Assembly (NCBI GenBank): GCA_014378765.1
Contig: JACMNA010000069.1
Span: 1 to 64,000, forward strand
DNA length: 64,000 nucleotides
Origin: Bdellovibrio sp.
GTDB taxonomy: Bacteria; Bdellovibrionota; Bdellovibrionia; Bdellovibrionales; Bdellovibrionaceae
Direction of reading: 5' to 3'
Shown here: piece by piece, positions 15,200-23,776 of the stretch
Numbering within the stretch: position 1 is the first letter of the stretch
How the letters are laid out: every line of letters begins with the position of its first letter
The notes under the pieces: generated by a model
The model's database searches: none
What the model was told of the DNA's origin: nothing
The model's input: only the letters and a program-made list of their open reading frames with translations
Position numbers and translations under genes: made by a program

Positions 15200-17032
15200 A
15201 TGCTAATGACTAAGCTTCGTCGTATTTTAATTGGCTCCCCGTTAGATTCTTCTCATCAGCAACACCAACTGATTCCAAAATGGAAAGCTTTAGCCGTACT
15301 TTCTTCAGACGCTCTGTCTTCAACTGCCTACGCAACTGAAGAAATAATAATTCCTCTATCGCTTGCCGGAATATACCTAGCAACAATGTGGTCTCTGCCA
15401 ATTGCGCTCGCAATTTTAGCGCTTATGATAATAATAACTTTATCATATCGGCAGACAATTGTTGCTTACCCCAATGGAGGCGGTGCTTATATCGTCGCAA
15501 AAGAAAACCTAGGAAGTGGTGCGGGATTAGTCGCGGCCGCCGCCTTAATGATTGATTACATATTAACAGTTTCTGTTTCGGTCTCGGCCGGAATTGAAAA
15601 TTTAATTTCCGCCTTCCCGCAACTTCAAAATGTACAAGTATTTTTTTGCATCTGGATTATTTTAATAATAATGGTATTAAGCCTTAGAGGCGTTAAAGAA
15701 TCGGCCACGGTTTTTGCAATTCCAACTTATCTTTTTATTTTTTCAATTTTGACTTTAATCATCGTCGGTATTGTAAGAGGGCCAATAGAAGGGCATGTCG
15801 CAACAGAGGCAATTAGTAATACTTTACCTAATATCGGCATCATTTTACTTTTGCGAGCCTTTTCTTCTGGTTGTACGGCTCTAACCGGAATTGAAGCTAT
15901 CTCTAACGGCATTCCTCTTTTCAAACATCCACAATCGAAAAATGCGAATCGCACGTTAGTCGCGATGGTACTTATTTTAGGGGTTTTATTTGCCGGAATT
16001 ACGTATTTAGTTAATCAGTTTGGATTAACCCATATTGAAGGCCAAACATTAATTTCTTCACTTTCTAAAGCTGTATTCGGAAATGGTTTTTTCTACTATG
16101 TTGTTCAGGCATCGACTGCGCTTATTTTATTTTTAGCGGCCTCTACAAGTTATGCGGACTTTCCCCGATTGGCATCATTGTTAGCTAGAGATCGGTATGT
16201 ACCTCGTCAATTGGCAAGCATTGGCGACCGACTTGTCTTTTCGAACGGAGTTATCGGACTTACAATTTGTTCAATTTTGCTTGTTATTTTCTTTGGAGGC
16301 AGAACCCATCACTTGATTCCTCTTTACGCGGTTGGTGTATTTTTGTCTTTTACATTGTCCCAAGCTGGAATGGTTGTTCACCATTATCGACTCCGACAAA
16401 AACGATGGGTCGCTTCACTGATTATGAATGCAATTGGCACTGTGACGACTGCGGTTGTTTTAGTTGTTATTGCTGGGTTTAAATTTACCCACGGCGCCTG
16501 GATGGTAATAGTTTTAATTCCTATTATCGTTTACAGCTTTTCGCGCATTCACTATCACTACGTTATGTTTGCTCGCGAACTTTCGCAGTCGCACTACTTA
16601 ATTGATAAATGCGAGAAGATGACCAGCCACGTGGTGATTATTCCAATTTCGGGCCTGCACTTAGGCGTGATGAATGCCATTCGCTACGGGCAAAGTATCG
16701 GTAATGATCTGCGCATTTGTTACGTGAAGATTGGCGACCCTGAAGGCCGCGAGCGATTGCAAGATCAATGGGCCGAAAAATTTCCCGAAATGAAATTGCA
16801 TATTTTAGATTCTCCGTACCGTTCGGTCTCGGGGCCTATTTTAGATTTCATCGATGAAGTCTCTAAAGAAAATCCGGCCGAATTTATTACGGTGATCTTT
16901 CCAGAATTTTTAACGGCTAAATGGTATCATCAACTTCTTCATAATCAGACGGCGTGGTTAATTAAGCTTTCGCTGATCTACAAAAAAAATGTCATCGTTA
17001 CCAGTGTTAAATATCATTTAAAAACTACGTAA
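15200..17032 (+). CDS. kimA: KimA-like potassium transporter (APC superfamily)
   Basis: A 610-aa membrane protein with about 12 transmembrane helices over residues 25-450 and a cytoplasmic C-terminal domain of about 150 residues. 'IGSPL', 'LSSDALSSTAYATEE', 'SYRQTIVAYPNGGGAYIVAKENLG', 'RAFSSGCTALTGIEAISN' and 'HLIPLYAVGVF' match, as I remember it, the Bacillus subtilis proton-coupled K+ importer KimA along nearly its whole length. The C-terminal 'VVIIPISGLHLGVMNAIRYGQS' segment has the USP-like fold of that family. KimA is controlled by c-di-AMP in Firmicutes; no ydaO-type riboswitch fits in the 59-nt gap upstream. The start ATG 15200 follows AGAGGA; ATG 15206 is an alternative. Confidence 0.85.
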   Translation: MLMTKLRRILIGSPLDSSHQQHQLIPKWKALAVLSSDALSSTAYATEEIIIPLSLAGIYLATMWSLPIALAILALMIIITLSYRQTIVAYPNGGGAYIVAKENLGSGAGLVAAAALMIDYILTVSVSVSAGIENLISAFPQLQNVQVFFCIWIILIIMVLSLRGVKESATVFAIPTYLFIFSILTLIIVGIVRGPIEGHVATEAISNTLPNIGIILLLRAFSSGCTALTGIEAISNGIPLFKHPQSKNANRTLVAMVLILGVLFAGITYLVNQFGLTHIEGQTLISSLSKAVFGNGFFYYVVQASTALILFLAASTSYADFPRLASLLARDRYVPRQLASIGDRLVFSNGVIGLTICSILLVIFFGGRTHHLIPLYAVGVFLSFTLSQAGMVVHHYRLRQKRWVASLIMNAIGTVTTAVVLVVIAGFKFTHGAWMVIVLIPIIVYSFSRIHYHYVMFARELSQSHYLIDKCEKMTSHVVIIPISGLHLGVMNAIRYGQSIGNDLRICYVKIGDPEGRERLQDQWAEKFPEMKLHILDSPYRSVSGPILDFIDEVSKENPAEFITVIFPEFLTAKWYHQLLHNQTAWLIKLSLIYKKNVIVTSVKYHLKTT

Positions 17033-17236
17033 ACATAAGGCTTTGCGAGCTTATCATTTTGCTTTTCTGCCGCCAGCAAAGCTTTCGCGTCATTAAGCCT
17101 GTTGACGAAAATGAAAATTTGTTTTCTGATTGGTTTATCAAGGATGATGATTTAGCAACAGGATGTGACAACAACCACCCTCGCTAGGCGTATTAATCTA
17201 CGCAAAAAGCGAATCGTCTCAAGAAGGAGAACGAAA

Positions 17237-17509
17237 ATGAATAAAGCGCAATTGATCGAAAAGATCTCTACAGAAACAAAGATGCCAAAAGCACAATGCG
17301 AAAACATCGTTGACTGTTTTATCACGAACGTGAAAAAAACAGTTAAGAAAGGTGATGACGTGAAACTAGTTGGTTTCGGTACATTCACTAAAGCAAAGCG
17401 TAAAGCTCGCATGGGTCGTAATCCACAAACTGGAAAAGCGATCAAAATTCCTGCTGCTTGGGCTCCAAAGTTCCGCGCTGGCGCAGAATTCAAACACTTA
17501 GTTAAATAA
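17237..17509 (+). CDS. hup: HU-family DNA-binding protein
   Basis: A 90-aa nucleoid protein. 'MNKAQLIEKIS' helix-turn-helix dimer core, 'VGFGTF', and the DNA-bending arm 'RKARMGRNPQTGKAIKIPA' with the conserved Pro at its tip are all present, and the length is typical. The ATG at 17237 is preceded by AAGGAG (17224-17229); an in-frame upstream extension to 17165 is basic but has no ribosome-binding site and is rejected. It is followed by twin hairpins and an intrinsic terminator, implying an abundant monocistronic transcript. A possible TTGACG -35 lies at 17102-17107 in the ~200-nt leader. Confidence 0.95.
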   Translation: MNKAQLIEKISTETKMPKAQCENIVDCFITNVKKTVKKGDDVKLVGFGTFTKAKRKARMGRNPQTGKAIKIPAAWAPKFRAGAEFKHLVK

Positions 17510-17557
17510 TTTTCAGCCGCCCGGCTGAACTGTTATATTTTCAGCCGCCCGGCTGAA
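17510..17557 (+). repeat. Two identical hairpin repeats after the HU gene
   Basis: TTCAGCCG-CC-CGGCTGAA occurs at 17512-17529 and again, with two extra shared 5' T residues, at 17540-17557. Each is a perfect 8-bp stem with a 2-nt loop, directly after the stop codon. They are not terminators themselves because no T-run follows, but could block 3' exonucleases and stabilise the mRNA, as REP elements do. Confidence 0.75.
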
Positions 17558-17587
17558 GTAATTAACTCTGTTAATTTGATTCAATTA

Positions 17588-17619
17588 AAAAGCCTTGGGT
17601 AAAACCAGGGCTTTTTTTA
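17588..17619 (+). terminator. Intrinsic terminator of the HU gene
   Basis: AAAGCCTTGG pairs with CCAGGGCTTT (one G-U) around GTAAAA, followed by a seven-T run ending near 17618. A strong, conventional terminator 30 nt after the twin hairpins. Confidence 0.85.
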
Positions 17620-17847
17620 TATTTAATCCTATATCAAAAAAATGATTACGCATTGAGCAAACACGATTTAAGTCGCGCTTAATATATTCTATTCCTAAAT
17701 CTCCCAATCAAATAAAATCCAGTGCAAATTTTGGCTAATAGGTCCGCTGAATCGAATATCTCGCTTTACATGGCTAAAAATCAATGGGTCAAAGTTTGCA
17801 ACACCCCAGTTGTCGCAAACGATAAATTTTAATGAAAGGACTTAATC
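17620..17847. other. AT-rich intergenic leader of the BON-domain gene
   Basis: No supported gene lies here. The only structure I see is GTTTGC (17794-17799) with GCAAAC (17815-17820), whose centre contains a shorter AAC/GTT pairing, just upstream of the ribosome-binding site AAAGGA (17836-17841). It may hold the promoter and leader of the stress-type gene pair downstream. Confidence 0.4.
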
Positions 17848-18219
17848 ATGTCTTTACGATTCGCAATATCAGCAACGGTTTTACTTTTAGGAATCAGCGT
17901 TTTTGCCGCTGAAAATCCAGTGAATGCCGACAACAGTGCTCGAAATAAACAGCAATTAGAAAATAACGAAATCGATGCTCGTGATCAAGGCTCATCCAAA
18001 TCTGATGTTGAGACTACTCGCAAAATTCGTCAGGCCGTCGTTAAAGAAGATTCTTTATCAACGAATGCAAAAAACGTAAAAATTATTACGATGAAGGGTC
18101 ATGTTACTTTGAAGGGGCCCGTTAAGTCGATGGATGAAAGCAAAAAAGTTGAAATGTTGGCGCGTAAAGTGGCCGGCAAAGCTCATGTCATGAATGAATT
18201 AGAAATCGAAAAACAATAA
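17848..18219 (+). CDS. Periplasmic BON-domain protein (OsmY-like)
   Basis: A 123-aa exported protein: signal peptide ending 'VFAAENP', a polar linker, then one BON domain at about residues 53-122 ('ETTRKIRQAVVKEDSLS', 'VKIITMKGHVTLKGPVKS', 'KVAGKAHVMNELEI'). BON domains bind membranes or phospholipid; OsmY-type proteins are induced by osmotic and envelope stress. The single domain makes it shorter than OsmY, which has two. It lies 28 nt before a glycine-zipper stress protein on the same strand, likely one operon ending at the terminator at 18876. Confidence 0.85.
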   Translation: MSLRFAISATVLLLGISVFAAENPVNADNSARNKQQLENNEIDARDQGSSKSDVETTRKIRQAVVKEDSLSTNAKNVKIITMKGHVTLKGPVKSMDESKKVEMLARKVAGKAHVMNELEIEKQ

Positions 18220-18247
18220 CAACAACAAACAATAGGAGACTATGACT

Positions 18248-18832
18248 ATGGATATCGGAAAAGATGAACACAAAGCAGTTTTTGGAATTTACGGATCACG
18301 TTCTGCGGTTGAAACCGGCGTTGATCGTTTAAAAATGGATGGTTTTATGCCTGCTGAAATTTCAGTTTTATTACCTGAACGCGGAGGCTCTGATAAATTC
18401 GCTCATGAAAATTCAACGAAAGCCCCTGAAGGAGCTTCCGTTGGTGCCGGTACTGGTTTAGCAATCGGTGGTACTTTAGGATGGTTAGTCGGAATCGGTT
18501 CTTTAGCTATTCCTGGAGTTGGTCCTTTCATCGCGGCGGGCCCAATTTTAGCGGCATTAGCTGGTGCCGGTACAGGCGCGGCTTTAGGTGGTATCGCCGG
18601 TGGTCTTATCGGAATGGGCATTCCTGAATACGAAGCAAAACGTTACGAAACTTTCGTAAAAGACGGTGGCATTTTATTATCAGTCCACACTGGTAATGCC
18701 GAAATGATCAAGAAAGCTAAAGTAGCTCTTGAGCAAACTGGTGCACGTGACATTTCTTCGTCTTCAGAAGTTGAAGGTCACATGAAAAATAAAAATGTTG
18801 CTGACGTTAACCACAAGCCAACAACGTTTTAA
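18248..18832 (+). CDS. General-stress-type protein with glycine zipper
   Basis: A 194-aa protein. Residues about 8-40 ('AVFGIYGSRSAVETGVDRL', 'EISVLLPE') and 140-175 ('GGILLSVHTGNAEMIKKAKVALEQTGA') form a ferredoxin-like alpha/beta module split by a central Gly/Ala-rich hydrophobic segment (about 60-125) with many G-x3-G repeats. That pattern is shared with small stress proteins related to GsP-17M/YflT. The glycine zipper probably inserts in or associates with membrane. ATG 18248 is preferred to ATG 18242 because AGGAG (18234-18238) is 9 nt away rather than 3. Exact function unknown. Confidence 0.75.
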   Translation: MDIGKDEHKAVFGIYGSRSAVETGVDRLKMDGFMPAEISVLLPERGGSDKFAHENSTKAPEGASVGAGTGLAIGGTLGWLVGIGSLAIPGVGPFIAAGPILAALAGAGTGAALGGIAGGLIGMGIPEYEAKRYETFVKDGGILLSVHTGNAEMIKKAKVALEQTGARDISSSSEVEGHMKNKNVADVNHKPTTF

Positions 18833-18875
18833 TTTTTAGTAAAATATTATAATAGTGGAACAAAAGGTTCTGTTG

Positions 18876-18910
18876 AAGCGGAAGGCTGAACAAGTCTTCC
18901 GCTTTTTTTT
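18876..18910 (+). terminator. Intrinsic terminator after the stress-protein pair
   Basis: AAGCGGAAG (18876-18884) pairs with CTTCCGCTT (18896-18904) around an 11-nt loop, followed by a T-run to 18910. It ends the BON/glycine-zipper operon and separates it from pfkA. Confidence 0.9.
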
Positions 18911-18963
18911 GCGATGTAATGATCTTCATTGACCTGAATAGGTTTCTTAGAAAAGATCAGTCT

Positions 18964-19953
18964 ATGGTCTCTAATCAAAATGCGATTAAAAAAATTGGTG
19001 TCTATACAAGTGGTGGCGATGCTCCGGGAATGAACCCAGCTATACGAGCCGTGGTTCGATCGGCAATCTCGCAGGGTGTACGCGTTATGGGAATTCTACA
19101 CGGTTACTCGGGCATGATTGATAACGAGATGAAGCCGTTGCAAATGCGTGATATGGCAAACATTATCCAGCGCGGGGGCACGATTTTAAAAACCGGGCGC
19201 TCGAATGATTTTATGAAAGCTGAGTTTCGGGCTAAGGCCGCGCAGAATTTGCGGACGCAAGAGATTGATGGCCTGATCTGCATTGGAGGCGATGGATCGT
19301 TTCGTGGGGCTCAGGCGTTGTACGAAGAACACAAAATTCCGGTGGTGGGCATTGCGGGCACAATTGATAACGATGTTTATGGCACTGATGACACAATTGG
19401 TTTTGATACTGCGATCAACACCGCGATGGAAGCGATTGATAAAATTCGTGATACGGCGGATAGTCACGACCGAATTTTTATTGTTGAAGTGATGGGCCGC
19501 AATTCGGGGTTTATCGCTAGTCACGTTGGTCTGTCTGGCGGAGCGGAAGAGATTTTGACTCCAGAAAATATTATTCCCGTGGATAAAATTGTTGAAAACT
19601 TAAGGAGTTCTCGCGCGCGTGGCAAAACTAGTAGCATTATTGTGACGGCCGAGGGACAAAAACCAGGGCGCGCGTATGATTTGGCCGATGCGATTCGAAA
19701 AAAATCGGGCCTAGACGCAAAAGTTTGTATTTTGGGCCATTTACAGAGGGGCGGAAGTCCTTCGGCGCATGATCGAATTTTAGCTTCTCGTCTTGGCAAT
19801 GCCGCGGTGGAAGCGCTTTTGGGCGGAAAAACTAACACGATGATTGGTGTGCAATCGGATCGATTAATCGAAGCTTCTTTTGAAGTCGTCACCATAAAAG
19901 AGAAACCAGGCGACAAATCATTGATAAATCTTGCCAGACTGCTTTCGGTTTAG
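18964..19953 (+). CDS. pfkA: ATP-dependent 6-phosphofructokinase
   Basis: A 329-aa glycolytic enzyme phosphorylating fructose 6-phosphate. 'TSGGDAPGMN' near the N-terminus and 'IGGDGSFRGA' bind ATP; the Gly after GGD marks ATP rather than pyrophosphate use. 'GTIDNDVYGTDDTIGFDTA' carries the catalytic Asp, and 'VMGRNSGFIA' and 'LGHLQRGGSPSAHDR' bind substrate and effector. Length matches the 320-residue bacterial enzyme. ATG 18964 is chosen because the conserved 'KKIGVYTSGG' begins nine residues later; an upstream ATG at 18919 would start right after the preceding terminator and add residues unlike the family. It ends 34 nt before the ABC importer operon. Confidence 0.95.
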   Translation: MVSNQNAIKKIGVYTSGGDAPGMNPAIRAVVRSAISQGVRVMGILHGYSGMIDNEMKPLQMRDMANIIQRGGTILKTGRSNDFMKAEFRAKAAQNLRTQEIDGLICIGGDGSFRGAQALYEEHKIPVVGIAGTIDNDVYGTDDTIGFDTAINTAMEAIDKIRDTADSHDRIFIVEVMGRNSGFIASHVGLSGGAEEILTPENIIPVDKIVENLRSSRARGKTSSIIVTAEGQKPGRAYDLADAIRKKSGLDAKVCILGHLQRGGSPSAHDRILASRLGNAAVEALLGGKTNTMIGVQSDRLIEASFEVVTIKEKPGDKSLINLARLLSV

Positions 19954-19987
19954 TTCAATTGGGCCTGTAACTATAACAGGAGTACAA

Positions 19988-21124
19988 ATGAAACAATTCA
20001 CATCTATTATCGCGCTTGTATCGTTTACCTTTTTATTTCTAGCGGGTTGCACGAGTAAAAAAAATGATAATGAAATTGTCATCGGCTCTTATAGCTCTAA
20101 TACGGGTGCAACGGCGACCTTCGGTGTTTACCAATTACGTGGTACCGAAATGGCGATTGAAGAGATCAACGCCAAGGGCGGCATCAACGGAAAAAAAATT
20201 AAACATATTAACTACGATAATAAATCAGATGGCGATGAAACTTTAGCGGTGGTAAACCGTTTGATTAGCCAAGATAAAGTGGTCGCGATTTTAGGCGAGG
20301 CGACTTCAGGTCGTTCTAAAATTGGCGCGCAGGTGGCTCAGCAAAATAAAATTCCGATGTTAACGTCATCGGCGACAAATCCCGATGTAACTAAGACCGG
20401 AAATTATATTTTCCGCGCGTGCTTTATCGATCCCTTTCAAGGAATGGTTATGGCGAAGTTCATGACAGAGAATTTGAAATTAAAGCGTGCAGCGGTTATG
20501 CGCGATATTAAGAACGATTATTCGGTTGGTTTGTCTGATATCTTCACTGAAAAGCTAAAAGGTTTTGGCGGCGAAGTTGTAACTGATATTTCTTACCAAG
20601 AAGGTGATATCGATTTCAAATCACAATTAACTTCAATCAAGGCTAAAAACGTTGAAGCAATTTTTGTTCCTGGTTACTACAACGAAGTGGCGCTGATTGC
20701 TAAGCAAGCGCGCGAATTAGGAATGAAGCAACCTTTACTGGGCGGTGACGGTTGGTCTTCACCAAAACTTCACGAAATTGCAAAAGACGCGATCAATGGC
20801 AGTTACTTTTCAAATCACTATACAACTGAGTCAACTGATCCAAAGACCGTTGAATTTGTAAAAGCTTTTAAAGCAAAATATAATGAAGTTCCAGACGTTA
20901 TGGCGGCCTTAGCTTATGATGCGGCCTACATGATGGCCGAAGCGATCAAAAACACGAAAGAAGTTACCTCAGAAAATATTCGTGAAGAGTTAGCGAAAAT
21001 TAAAGATTTTCACGGGGTGACTGGCAAAATGTCGATGGATGCTAACCGCGATGCGGTTAAAAGTGCCGTCGTGGTTCAGGTTCAGGGCGAAGATTACAAA
21101 TTCGTAACCAGCGTTAATCCGTAA
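19988..21124 (+). CDS. Branched-chain amino-acid-type ABC transporter, substrate-binding lipoprotein
   Basis: A 378-aa periplasmic binding protein anchored as a lipoprotein (lipobox 'LAGC', Cys20). It has the Leu/Ile/Val-binding fold of type I receptors: 'IGSYSSNTGATATFGVYQLRGTEMAIEEIN' start, 'ILGEATSGRSKIGA', 'ITSSATNPDVT'-type segment ('LTSSATNPDVTKTGNYIFRACF'), and a C-terminal 'FHGVTGKMSMDANRDAVKSAVVVQV'. ATG 19988 follows ACAGGAG. First gene of a five-gene importer on the + strand. The ligand may be branched-chain or other amino acids, short amides or urea-like compounds; the sequence does not decide. Confidence 0.93.
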   Translation: MKQFTSIIALVSFTFLFLAGCTSKKNDNEIVIGSYSSNTGATATFGVYQLRGTEMAIEEINAKGGINGKKIKHINYDNKSDGDETLAVVNRLISQDKVVAILGEATSGRSKIGAQVAQQNKIPMLTSSATNPDVTKTGNYIFRACFIDPFQGMVMAKFMTENLKLKRAAVMRDIKNDYSVGLSDIFTEKLKGFGGEVVTDISYQEGDIDFKSQLTSIKAKNVEAIFVPGYYNEVALIAKQARELGMKQPLLGGDGWSSPKLHEIAKDAINGSYFSNHYTTESTDPKTVEFVKAFKAKYNEVPDVMAALAYDAAYMMAEAIKNTKEVTSENIREELAKIKDFHGVTGKMSMDANRDAVKSAVVVQVQGEDYKFVTSVNP

Positions 21125-21135
21125 TTTTTTAATCG

Positions 21136-22035
21136 ATGCAAGAGTTTCTCCAGCACACCCTTAACGGCTTAAGCGTTGGTAGCATTTACGCGCTACTAGC
21201 GTTGGGCTATACAATGGTTTATGGAATCTTAGGCATGATCAACTTCGCGCACTCTGAAATCTACATGATGGGTGCGTTTGGTACTTTTTATTTATCAAAA
21301 TGGTTTCATCTTGGTACTCCTTCCTTACTTAATTTTACAATTGGTTTATTAGGCGGAATGATCTTTGCTGCGGTGATCGGCTTTTTGGTAGAGAAACTTG
21401 CTTACAAGCCCTTGCGTGATTCGCCTAAAATGAATGTTTTAATTACCGCGATTGGCGTCAGCATTCTTTTTCAATTTGGTGGTCAAATTATTTTTGGTGC
21501 CGACCCGAAATCTTTTCCGACGCTGATCGAAGATAAAAATTTATTTAGTTTGTTTGATAGCCCGATTCATTTAACGGATTTACTGATTTATTTCGTCAGC
21601 TTTGCTTCACTTGGTATTTTAAGTTTTATTATTTTTAAAACGCAGACCGGTCGCGCCATGCGGGCCGTCAGTACCCGCCCCGACATGACGCCTTTAATGG
21701 GAATTAATAATAATAAGATTATTTCCATGACGTTTATTATTGGTTCAGCTTTAGCCGGTATTGCGGCGGTACTAGTTTCAATTAAATACCCAAAGATTGA
21801 CCCCATGATGGGTGTGCGTATTGGTATGGCTTCATTTGTGGCCGCCGTTTTTGGCGGTATCGGCAGCCTGCACGGAGCGGTTATTGGTGGTTTTTTACTT
21901 GGCCTAGGTGAAACGTACCTTATTGGTTACGGCGCTTCGACTTACAAGGATGCCTTTTCATTCGTAATTTTAATTATCGTACTTCTGTACAAGCCGACGG
22001 GATTATTCGGCACAACTCGAAAAGAGAAAATATGA
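21136..22035 (+). CDS. livH: Branched-chain amino-acid-type ABC transporter permease, LivH-like
   Basis: A 299-aa inner-membrane permease with about eight hydrophobic helices. 'LNGLSVGSIYALLALGYTMVYGILGMINFAHSEIYMMGAF' is the LivH family signature at the N-terminus, and 'AVFGGIGSLHGAVIGGFLLGLGETY' the cytoplasmic coupling (EAA-like) region. It starts 11 nt after the binding-protein gene and its stop overlaps the livM start (ATGA). Forms the translocation channel with LivM. Confidence 0.95.
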   Translation: MQEFLQHTLNGLSVGSIYALLALGYTMVYGILGMINFAHSEIYMMGAFGTFYLSKWFHLGTPSLLNFTIGLLGGMIFAAVIGFLVEKLAYKPLRDSPKMNVLITAIGVSILFQFGGQIIFGADPKSFPTLIEDKNLFSLFDSPIHLTDLLIYFVSFASLGILSFIIFKTQTGRAMRAVSTRPDMTPLMGINNNKIISMTFIIGSALAGIAAVLVSIKYPKIDPMMGVRIGMASFVAAVFGGIGSLHGAVIGGFLLGLGETYLIGYGASTYKDAFSFVILIIVLLYKPTGLFGTTRKEKI

Positions 22036-22991
22036 AAAAATATATTATCTTTTTAGTTTTAGTTGCTGGGTTAGGCGTAGTTTTAAATTCGTTTTTAAAC
22101 TCTTATATTCAAGCCATTTTTATTAGTTTTATTATTAATGCGATCATGGCTTTAAGTCTGAATTTTATTACGGGCCTAGCCGACCAATTTTCGTTAGGCC
22201 ATGCCGGGTTAATGGCATTGGGCGCTTACACGTCGGCTGTGATTAATAAAGAATTCTTAGGCGATCAGTGGATGTTTATTCCGGTCGGGGTGTTAGCCGG
22301 AGCTTGCATCGCGGGGGTCGCTGGTTATTTAGTATCGCTGCCCTCTTTTCGATTGAAGGGTGATTACTTGGCGATTGTGACGTTGGGTTTTGCCGAAATC
22401 GTTCGCGTGGTTATTCTTAATTGGTCGCACGTGGGTGGGGCCCGTGGTTATAACGGCATTCGCAAATTTCCGGATTTTTTATTATCTTACGGTTTCGCGG
22501 TTTTATTACTTTTTATTACTTTTATGGTGATGCACCGTTTGAAAGTGTCGTGGTTCGGGCGAAACTTATGGGCTATTAATGAGGATGATATCGCGGCCGA
22601 AGTGATGGGGCTTGAAATTGCCAAAACAAAACGTTACGCATTTACAATTTCTAGTTTCTTTGCGGGCCTCGGCGGTGGATTCTACGCGCATCATTTAGGT
22701 TATATTAGCCCGGGCTCTTTCGGTTTTATTGTCTCGGTACAAATTTTAATCATTACCGTGTTGGGCGGATTAGGCTCGCTGAGTGGGTCGATTATTGCGG
22801 CCGCACTTTTGACTTTTTTACCCGAAGCCCTTCGCAGTGTTCAATCTGGCGGCCTTGATTTACGCATGATTATCTACCCAATACTTTTAATTTTAATGAT
22901 GATTCTTCGCCCGAAAGGCTTGTTCGGTCGACGTGAAGTTTACGAGTGGCTGCCCGCACGGCTTAAAACCAAGTGGGGAATCAAGCAATGA
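22032..22991 (+). CDS. livM: Branched-chain amino-acid-type ABC transporter permease, LivM-like
   Basis: A 319-aa permease partner of the LivH-like protein, with about eight to ten hydrophobic segments. 'ALSLNFITGLADQFSLGHAGLMALGAYTSA' is the LivM signature, followed by 'LKGDYLAIVTLGFAEIVRVVILN', the EAA-like 'WAINEDDIAAEVMGLEIAKTK' and 'ITVLGGLGSLSGSIIAAALLTFLPEAL'. It overlaps livH by 4 nt at its start and livG by 4 nt at its end. Confidence 0.95.
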   Translation: MKKYIIFLVLVAGLGVVLNSFLNSYIQAIFISFIINAIMALSLNFITGLADQFSLGHAGLMALGAYTSAVINKEFLGDQWMFIPVGVLAGACIAGVAGYLVSLPSFRLKGDYLAIVTLGFAEIVRVVILNWSHVGGARGYNGIRKFPDFLLSYGFAVLLLFITFMVMHRLKVSWFGRNLWAINEDDIAAEVMGLEIAKTKRYAFTISSFFAGLGGGFYAHHLGYISPGSFGFIVSVQILIITVLGGLGSLSGSIIAAALLTFLPEALRSVQSGGLDLRMIIYPILLILMMILRPKGLFGRREVYEWLPARLKTKWGIKQ

Positions 22992-23776
22992 GTGATAAAA
23001 TTATTTTATCGATTCAAGATTTATCGATTCAGTTTGGCGGCTTGAAAGCCGTCGACGCGGTGACGTTTGATATTAAAGAGCATGAACTTTTAGGTTTAAT
23101 CGGGCCCAATGGCGCGGGTAAAACCACCGTCTTTAATATGATCTCAGGGTTCTACCGCGCTGACAGCGGAAACATTATTTTTGCCGACGAAAAAATAAAC
23201 GATCTAACGGCCGCGCAAGTAAATCGCAAGGGTTTAGCGCGTACATTTCAAAATATTCGTTTATTTCGCAGCCTCAGCGTGATTGAAAATGTTTTAATGG
23301 CCCTTCAACAGAAAAAACATAATGGGCATTTAAAAGATTGGCTGCATTCATTATTTAATACTAGTTACCATCAGCAAATTGAAAAAGATTTAGACCTAGA
23401 AGCCCGCGAACTGCTTAATATTTTTCAACTTGATAAATACTGCAGCGAAATGGCGGGTTCACTTTCTTACGGCGCCCAACGTAAATTAGAAATCGTACGC
23501 GCCTTGGCGACTAGGCCACAGCTGCTGATTTTGGATGAGCCGGCGGCCGGAATGAACCACCAAGAAACCGAAGATTTAAAAAAATTAATTCGCTTTATTA
23601 AAGAAAAATTTAATCTGACCATTCTACTGATCGAACATGATATGAAATTAGTAATGACTATTTGTGATCGCATTGTGGTTTTAAATCGCGGTAAAAAAAT
23701 TGCTGACGGACTTCCGCAAGATATTAAAAGTTTGCCTGATGTAATTGAAGCCTATTTAGGAAAAAGACCGGTATGA
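22988..23776 (+). CDS. livG: Branched-chain amino-acid-type ABC transporter ATPase, LivG-like
   Basis: A 262-aa ATP-binding subunit. Walker A 'GPNGAGKTT', Q-loop in 'TFQNIRLF', signature 'LSYGAQRKLEIVRALA' (LSYG in place of LSGG, the LivG norm), Walker B 'LLILDEPAAG' and switch His in 'LLIEHD'. The C-terminal 'VIEAYLG' motif is typical for this subunit. ATG 22988 overlaps the livM stop. Confidence 0.95.
   Translation: MSDKIILSIQDLSIQFGGLKAVDAVTFDIKEHELLGLIGPNGAGKTTVFNMISGFYRADSGNIIFADEKINDLTAAQVNRKGLARTFQNIRLFRSLSVIENVLMALQQKKHNGHLKDWLHSLFNTSYHQQIEKDLDLEARELLNIFQLDKYCSEMAGSLSYGAQRKLEIVRALATRPQLLILDEPAAGMNHQETEDLKKLIRFIKEKFNLTILLIEHDMKLVMTICDRIVVLNRGKKIADGLPQDIKSLPDVIEAYLGKRPV

Noticed and set aside
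17152-17493. Long minus-strand frame opposite the HU gene
   Set aside because: It lies fully antisense to a certain gene, has no start signal, and its length follows from the codon use of hup.
17770-17832. A 20-codon frame upstream of the BON-domain gene
   Set aside because: It has no ribosome-binding site and no recognisable peptide features; the overlapping hairpin GTTTGC/GCAAAC explains the sequence symmetry as well.
18919-18963. Upstream extension of pfkA
   Set aside because: It would begin a few bases after an intrinsic terminator and adds residues not found in phosphofructokinases; the conserved start fits ATG 18964.
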